Shown piece after piece: positions 58,701 to 64,000 of a DNA stretch of 64,000 nt. Every line of letters starts with the position of its first letter. Position 1 is the first letter of the stretch. A program made the position numbers and the translations under genes. The notes under the pieces were generated by a model. The model was not told the origin of the DNA. It was given only the letters and a program-made list of their open reading frames with translations, and did not search any database. The stretch is from Undaria pinnatifida (lineage: Eukaryota; Sar; Phaeophyceae; Laminariales; Alariaceae): positions 8,425,364 through 8,489,363 of the forward strand of contig JABAKD010000027.1 of assembly GCA_012845835.1 (NCBI GenBank), in the 5' to 3' direction.

Positions 58701-61700
58701 ACATGTTGCCTTCATTTATTCGCCGCCACAACGGTGGCAGCTATTTGGTTGCTGCCACCGCCCGTTGGCGCTGACTCTCTCCAAAATGGCGGCAAATACC
58801 TGATATACCGATGCATCGGAAGACAGGAAGATGATAGCTGACAGCAGCAGCGATGCTGAGAAAATCCAAAACGGCAACGAGACAAGAGAAGTCGGAGTAA
58901 CAGTAGTAGTGCTGAAAACATGAGTATATCAAAGAAGAAGAGGTCACACCGCTGAAAACCTGAGTATACTTGAAAACAAATGTGACACCATAGCGTTAGA
59001 AGCTATTTTATGTACTGCCAACGCCCGTTGCCTCAGAAGTGGCAGCTATTTGTTCCCTCCCACCGCCCGTTGACTTGGGAGTCTCTTATCTTGAACAGCG
59101 GCAAAATACAAAGACGGAAAGATAACGGCAGCAATGATGCCAAGAATGTTCGAAAGTCATGGCGACAGAGTAGTCGGAATAGCAGGGGTGCTGAAAAGCT
59201 GAAGATACTAACAGAATTTCACACCGCTGAAAATCTCAATATGTACTTCAAAAAACGTTTCGCGCCTTCAAATCACACCCTAACGGTGGCAGCTATTTAA
59301 TTACTGCCACCGCCCGTTGCCTCAGCGGTGGCAGCTATTTATCCCATGCCACCGCCCGTTGACTCCGAGCCTCTCTCTTACATCGCGGCTCAAAATACTG
59401 ACAGACTGAAAGACAGAAAGATTACAGCGGCAGTTATTCTACTAAAGTCCGAAAACCGAAAAGACAAGAATAGTCGGAGATACAGCAGTAGTTGTGCTGA
59501 AAATCTGAATATAATATGAAGTAGGGTCACACCTTGAAACCGCCCGGACACCGATGATGCTGTAGCTTATTATGTGCTGCCACCGCCCGTTGCCCCAGCG
59601 GTGGCAGCTATTTAGCTTCTGCCAACGCCCGTTGTCTCCGACTCTCTCGCCCACACCGCGGCAACATGCCGACACATTGAAAGCCAGAAATATGACAGAG
59701 GCGCCTTTACCGGCTTTTTTTGTCCCACAAGCCGTACCAGATAGAGTACCAAATACTTTTCACTTTGCAGAGGTTTCAAAGCTGTTTTTTTGTGTTTTTG
59801 TGCTTTTTTTTGCCAAATCGCGAGAGGGCGTCGACCCACCCCAACCCCAACCCTAACCCCAACCCTAACCCTAACCCCAACGCTAACCCAAACCCCAACC
59901 CTAACCCCAACCCTAGCCCCAACCCTAACCCCAACCCTACTAACGCAGGCTAGGGCTCCGACCCGAGCGTGGCTTCGCCGCGCGTTTTGGAGAAACCGAG
60001 AAAAAAATGTGCGGGACCACCACAAACATCGAGATATACTTGGTACTTTATCTGGCATGATTTGTGAGATGACAGCAGCAGTGATGATGAGAAAGCCCAA
60101 AAGGGTAAATAGACAAGAGGATATAGTCGGAAATAGCAGTGGTGCTGAAAATCCAAATAGGCTAAGAAAAAGGTCACATCGATGAAAATCTGAGTGCACT
60201 CAAAAAATTGTGACGCCGTCAAATAGCCGCCATCGCGGTGGAAGCTATTATTTATTTACTGCCACCGCCCGTTGCGTCAAAGGTGGCAGCTATGTGTGTA
60301 CTGCCACCGCCCGTTGACTCGGAGTCTCTTTTAAACCGCGGCTGAGCACGGACAGACTGAAAGACACAAGTATGGTATTAGCAGCAGTGACGCTAAGAAA
60401 GAGTCTGTAAGACAAATCGACAGAGTAGTCGGCGTAGCAGTGGTGCTGAAAATCTGAGGATACTAACAAAATGTCACACCGTTGAAAGTCCGAGTGTGCT
60501 TGAAAAACACGTCACGCCTTAAAATGACTGCCATAGCGGTGGCAGCTATTTATTTACCGCCACCGTCCGTTGCCTCAGAGGTGGCAGCTATTTAATCCCT
60601 GCCACCGCCCGTTGACGCGGATTCTCTCTTTTAAACCGCGGCAAAACTCCGACAGCCTGAAAGATAGAAATATGGCAGCAGCAGCAGCAGTGATTAAGTG
60701 AAATTCCGAAACTCAAGAGACAGCAGTCAGAGTAGCAGTGGTGCTGAAAATCTGAATACACTTTTTATATATCGCACCGCTGATAATCTTAGTATACTTG
60801 AAATAAAATGTGCCATCTTCCCATCGCCGCCATAGCGGCGGCTGCTATGTATTCACTGCCACCGTCCGTTGCCTCAGCGGTGGCATGCTATTTCGCTCCC
60901 GCCACCGCCGGTTGACTCCGACTCTCTCCTAAACCGCGGCGAGATTGAGGCAGACGGTAACACGGAAATATAGCAGCAGCAATGATGCTAAGGAAGTCCG
61001 AAAGACACAAGAGACAGTAGAGTAGTCAGAGTAACAATAGTGCTGAAAATCTGAATATTTTAAAATATAAACACGTCAAACCTCTGATCGCCACCGCAGC
61101 GGTGGCAGCTATATAGTTCCTGCCACCGTCTGTTGCCTCAGGAGTGACAGCTATTCATGTCCTGGCACCGCTCCGTTGCGTCCGACTGTCTCCTAGGCCG
61201 CGAAAAAACACCCGATCATGCTGCTGGTGTTACGTGGCCTTCGACTCTGCTCTCTTAACCCCTTCAGAACCCGTAAACCCCTCCCTGTACTAGTTCCAAG
61301 TGATGTTGTCCCAAAACGGGTTTCCAGTTGTAAAGTCGTGAACCCTTTGAGCACCGCACTCCCGACATGGGGACAAAACACTTGGGATTTGACAATGAAA
61401 AAAAAATGGGAGTTGTTGGGAATGGGTTAAGCTATCTGGTACAATATAGTGGTCCCTCTGCGTATAGCGCCGGTATGTGCCAGCCAGAAACACCGGCGGT
61501 ATACGAGTAGCGGCAACCGGCACTACTCTGCATGCTATGTCACTTCTGCTGGCTGTTGGCACCTGTGCCAAGCGATTTCACAGGCACTGTAGCGGGCAAC
61601 CGGCACTACTCAACTGGCACTACAGAGGGGCTACCACTGTGTGTACTAGCTGTACATGGCTTGTAGGTGATGAGCATCGACGAGCGGTGGGAATACTGAG

Positions 61701-62968
61701 CACTCAGCGCGAAAAGAAAAACGAAGCGTTCGTTACTGGGGGGCGGCTCGTTCAGGAGGACGTCGAGCGTTGAATAAACCTCGTGCGAGCTAAGCTGGGA
61801 AGTGAAAATGATGGCCCAAAACAAAACAGAAAAAAAACGTCCGCGGTTCATTGAGACGAATGCCACCCCTGCCCGGTCTGATGCCGTAAGCTTGAGCAGA
61901 TGGCCAACAACAAAACACAGAATAAACAAGAAAATAGCTTCCATGCGACGGGCACCACCCCTCTCTCTATATAGCCCAATGCGCCAGCTTACGATGGCAA
62001 GTGACCAAAAACTGGCATTAAAACAACATCGTGCAACTATGCTGGAAAGTAAAAACGACGACCAAAAACGCAACAAGAAAAAAGGATCAAGTCCCGTCTG
62101 ACGGATGCCGCCGCCCCCTAGCCTAACGCGTCAGCTGAGCAGGCGACTATCGTAAAAACAACACGACAGACCATAACTACAACTTTGTGCGAGCCTTTAG
62201 CTCGGATTTACAAACGATGGCCAAAAGTAAAAAAAAAATCGACCTTATCTGCTGTTCCATCCAACTAAACCTCCCCCCTCCCCCCCCCCTAATAAGGAGA
62301 ATGGTCGCATCCCGCAGTGTGGATATGGTAAGGCACACACGAAGCAGTTACATGGTAATACCCATTGCTGTCTCTAGAGTGGCCACACCAGAAAACAAAT
62401 TAACTCATTGGTTACTGTCACCCGTAAGCAAGAGAGTAGGCACAAGGTGCCTAAGCCCGTCCTACGAGCGGTTCTTGGAAGGATGCAAATCGCCTACCAT
62501 GCGACTCGCCGAACACCTCACGGCACTTCGCGCTTGGTGCAAGCGATGTCTGCCTGGTTGGTGAAAACCCGACGTGCTCCGTCCCGGCATAGTAGGGGAT
62601 GCAAGGGTCTATGGTCATAAGATTAGGGCCATGCACAAAATGAGTACACCCTCCCCTAGTCTAGCCCTTTTGCCGCTGCAAGAATGATCCCACTCTAATT
62701 TATTCCAAGAACTTTGTTCCCAAAAACGTCAGTGCAAATACAGTACTAAAAAAGAGTTAGCCTGACACCGTTTTTTTTTTGCTTGTCCTGCTGCCACCGG
62801 CCACCGCCAATACCGCTGCCACCGCTGCTCTTCTTTTTGATACAGGCGGTGAAGATTTTTGATCGTGCGGAAATGATGAGGCGCGGCGCCCGCTTCGCCC
62901 GACCTAGAGCGCGCGGCCCCGACGGGGTCCTGTTGGTCACAAGCGCTGTTGCGGAAAACTTTGCCAAG
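49739..62968 (+). CDS. CaMKK-like protein kinase, 5' four exons (continues past the window)
   Basis: Exons 49739-49872, 50261-50493, 55482-55750 and 62846-62968 join in phase (253 codons so far). Exons 1-2 encode a Ser-, Arg- and acidic-rich N terminus. Exon 3 opens the kinase domain: LNEYVIVRDLGQGSSAEVKL, a full Gly-loop GxGxxxxV at residues 138-145. Exon 4 gives AVKIFDR with the ATP-binding Lys (K215) and MMRRGARFARPRARG, an Arg/Pro-rich insert before helix C like that of Ca2+/calmodulin-dependent kinase kinases. By family it would phosphorylate the activation loop of downstream kinases such as SnRK1/AMPK-type enzymes. Unusual: about 60 Gly/Ser/Cys-rich residues sit between beta strands 2 and 3. 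The catalytic and activation loops lie beyond the window, as would any calmodulin site. Splice phases 2, 1 and 0 all match. The Met at 49739 is the first in frame. Confidence 0.85.
53020..53540. repeat. TTATGCTC/TATGCC spaced repeat
   Basis: TATGCT or TATGCC recurs some 18 times at irregular 20-40 bp spacing. GAGCATATGCTCCT and TTTTATGCCCAAAA occur twice each, indicating a decayed ~120-bp duplication near 53310-53500. Confidence 0.65.
54927..55036 (+). mobile_element. MITE-like repeat, TTAACCC...GGGTTAA
   Basis: Starts GTTAACCCATTTCCAATTCC, ends GTGCTAAAAGGGTTAA; interior TTTTGTCCCCACGTCGGGAG then TGCGGTGCT. 61335-61430 is the same element inverted. Confidence 0.75.
55092..55437 (+). mobile_element. 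Intron-associated poly-C-tailed repeat fragments (three tails in series)
   Basis: Three sense-strand tails follow one another: CATGCGAGGGTCGATGTTC...GAGCACGCCCCCC, GGGATGCGTGGTCAATGGTC...TTGAGTACCCCC, and GATGCGACGGTCTATGATC...AATGAGTACCCCCCC. The last ends 44 bp before the kinase exon 3 acceptor and provides its pyrimidine tract. Confidence 0.8.
55834..56697 (+). repeat. Six tandem copies of a 144-bp unit
   Basis: Unit starts (ACAAAAAATAAGACACC) at 55834, 55978, 56122, 56266, 56410 and 56554: exactly 144 bp each, with only a few substitutions. Each contains a hairpin core (first at about 55898-55946) with GAGT-A-TTGAC / GTCAA-ACTC as inner stem and CAGCT / GGCTG outside. Confidence 0.95.
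57438..57520 (-). mobile_element. MITE-like repeat, GGGTTAA family
   Basis: TTAACCCCTTTAGAGCCCCC, then ACACAAAATCCAAGTAACTT and CGAGTTTCCAGTTG: the reverse of the 15648 copy. Confidence 0.7.
58017..58269 (-). mobile_element. SINE, longest copy, minus strand
   Basis: Body 58026-58260 flanked by TTGTGTCAT (58017-58025 and 58261-58269). Opens with a ~22-T run (the tail on the plus strand). It extends about 44 bp further at its 5' end than the 48628 copy. That extension contains CGGCAGC/GCTGCCG, a perfect 7-bp hairpin with a 4-base loop. Confidence 0.85.
58695..61200. repeat. Satellite of about 260-305-bp units
   Basis: Eight units, each with paired GGTGGCAGCTATTTA and TGCCACCGCCCGTTG motifs, GACTCCGAGTCTCTC, AAACCGCGGC, GACAGACTGAAAGA, GTCGGAGTAGCAGTGGTGCT and GAAAATCTGA. 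Landmark spacings are about 304, 291, 268, 682, 300, 303 and 260 bp; the 682 marks an insertion. GTGGCAGC...TGCCAC in each unit can form a stem. Confidence 0.9.
59690..60010. other. Insertion in the satellite carrying telomere-like DNA
   Basis: About 380 bp foreign to the satellite. At 59834-59948 it contains CCCTAA and CCCCAA units (CCCCAACCCTAACCCCAACC...), which look like degenerate telomeric repeat in the CCCTAA orientation. Confidence 0.75.
61257..61430 (-). mobile_element. Two adjacent MITE-like repeats
   Basis: 61257-61332 is the reverse of the 15648 family (TTAACCCCTTCAGAACCC ... CGGGTTTCCAGTTG). 61335-61430 is the reverse of 54927-55036 (GAGCACCGCACTCCCGAC, TGGGGACAAAAC, GGGTTAA). 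Confidence 0.7.
61445..61640. mobile_element. MITE with GTGGTCCCTCT ends
   Basis: Left AGTGGTCCCTCTGCGTATAG, right CACTACAGAGGGGCTACCAC, an imperfect inverse. Interior GCCGGTATGTGCCAGCCAGA and CAACCGGCACTACTC repeats resemble 16525-16735. Confidence 0.75.
62290..62655 (+). mobile_element. Intron-associated poly-C-tailed repeat, 3' two-thirds
   Basis: Begins at AAGGAGAATGGTCGCATC and runs through GTGGCCACACCAGAAAACAA, GGATGC, CGACGTGCTCCGTCCCGGCA and GCCATGCAC...TGAGTACACCCTCCCC. Sense to the kinase gene, about 190 bp before the exon 4 acceptor. Confidence 0.85.
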
Positions 62969-63139
62969 GTGATGATTTCTTTTGTGTTACGGTAACCGTT
63001 GTTGTGCCTGGTAATTTTTTTGCGGTAGCGTACACCCCTGGGTAGAACTCCCAATACATACTTCAAGACCTAATGCTGCAACGTGCCGGGTAGGGCTGGC
63101 TGGGATACAACCAGGCTGCCGACACTCCGGGGGAACCAC

Positions 63140-63440
63140 TTGTCAGCCGATTTTCGCGTGAAGGAGAGAGAGAGGGACGCGGGAGGGGGGAGGAAGAAAG
63201 GAAGAGAGAGAGAGAAAGGGAGAGAGAGAGCACCAGAGATAAACAGAGGGGGGAGGCATCAGAGGTGACGAGAGGCGGCGTGGTGGGGCGAGGGTAAGGG
63301 GGCGGAGTGGGAGGGAGGGAGAGACAGAGAGAAAGGGAAGGAGATACAGGCAGAGAGGGGGAAAGGAAATAGAGAGAGAGGGAACGAGAGAACGGGATGT
63401 AGGGAATGAGGGAAGGAGAGACAGGGGCAGAGAGAAAAAC
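63140..63440. repeat. GA/GGGA-rich purine tract
   Basis: GAGAGA, GGGA and GGAAAG repeats over 300 bp. Ser/Pro/Leu-rich minus ORFs and Arg/Glu-rich plus ORFs are translations. It lies in the next kinase intron if the gene continues right. Confidence 0.85.
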
Positions 63441-63729
63441 AGATGCATCGAGAGGCATCTGTCGCTTGGCGCCGCAGCGCTTACGCCGGACCACAGGCTC
63501 GTGTGCTAAGAAAACAATGTCTAGCGATAGAGGGAGGCGATGCTTCTACTGTCATGGTGGTAGTTACTCTTGGTTGGCGTTTTCTTGGGCGGGTGCCGTC
63601 AGACCGCGCGATCTAGAACAGAAAGACTCTGGAGACAACGTTCAAGGGTGTACACTCTCGCGTACACGTACTCGTACTCGCATACTTTCCATACGTTGGA
63701 CTGATCGCCGATCCCCACTTGGTGACGTA

Positions 63730-64000
63730 GATATTTTAGGGAAGATCTGTATGGTCTAGCTAATGGTGCCGGATGGGAGCTGTACGATCTGCAGTTTGAT
63801 CTAACAAATATTTGCAGGGTTGGATCTGCACCCCTTCTGTCTGCAGATCTGCACAGCATCTCATAACGGCAAGTTGATACAGGATCTATCTACTGTAGAT
63901 GATCTATTTGATCTATATGATGTAGATCGTGATCTGTCTGAGGTGTACAATACTTCATATATACTCACGCGCATACAGGTAAAGTAGCAGATCCCTCTGT
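63730..64000. repeat. GATCT minisatellite, cluster 4
   Basis: GATCTGTATGGTCTAG, GAGCTGTACGATCTGCAG, TGATCTATATGATGTAGATC units, continuing off the right edge; same family as 1060, 2210 and 14580. Confidence 0.7.

Larger units (their letters stand above)
55751..62845 (+). other. Intron 3 of the kinase gene (7.1 kb)
   Basis: Donor GTGGGT, acceptor TTTGATACAG, phase 0. It holds the 144-bp array, a SINE, the ~300-bp satellite, telomere-like DNA, MITEs and an intron-associated repeat. 56700-57435, 57520-58020 and 61640-62290 show no gene. Confidence 0.8.

Noticed and set aside
59834-59948. True chromosome end
   Set aside because: The tract is short and degenerate, with satellite units on both sides, so it is interstitial.

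Overview
This is eukaryotic nuclear DNA. Coding sequence is scattered as short exons with GT-AG (once GC-AG) introns of a few hundred bases to 7 kb. The rest is microsatellites, minisatellites, satellite arrays and several families of short transposon-like repeats. Nothing looks prokaryotic, organellar or viral. Low gene density, long introns, GC near half and CAG/CTG-rich repeats would suit a brown alga or related stramenopile; that is inference only.

Because exons are short, genes were assembled by matching splice sites, codon phase and protein family. Five loci result: (1) minus, 10390-12613, 3' part of a gene for a Pro/Thr-rich stalk, a transmembrane helix and a basic tail; (2) plus, 25013-38138, a complete six-exon TMX/PDI-like membrane thioredoxin (272 codons, WCTHC active site); (3) minus, 43559-46604, a four-exon charged coiled-coil protein of unknown function; (4) minus, 48881-49527, the last two exons of an unrecognised gene; (5) plus, 49739 to beyond the right end, the 5' half of a CaMKK-like protein kinase. 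Loci 4 and 5 diverge across about 200 bp. Weaker candidates are a minus-strand ORF (20963-22150) whose end is folded into a 0.8-kb palindrome, and coding-like stretches at 23690-24600.

Layout: 1-10 kb, GATCT minisatellite, a SINE copy, nested inverted-repeat elements; 10-13 kb, locus 1; 13-20 kb, small tandem repeats and MITEs; 20-23 kb, palindrome and flanking duplications; 25-38 kb, TMX-like gene with repeat-filled introns; 38-43 kb, minisatellite and a duplication; 43-50 kb, two minus-strand genes; 50-64 kb, kinase gene, with a 144-bp x6 array, a ~300-bp satellite and a telomere-like tract in its third intron.

Two patterns stand out. A repeat family ending in a poly-C tract lies near the 3' end of introns in four of the genes, always in the sense orientation, and seems to supply polypyrimidine tracts. 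A separate core of about 50 nt, seen 13 times, can fold into a two-part hairpin with compensatory changes and does not match any structured element I recognise.
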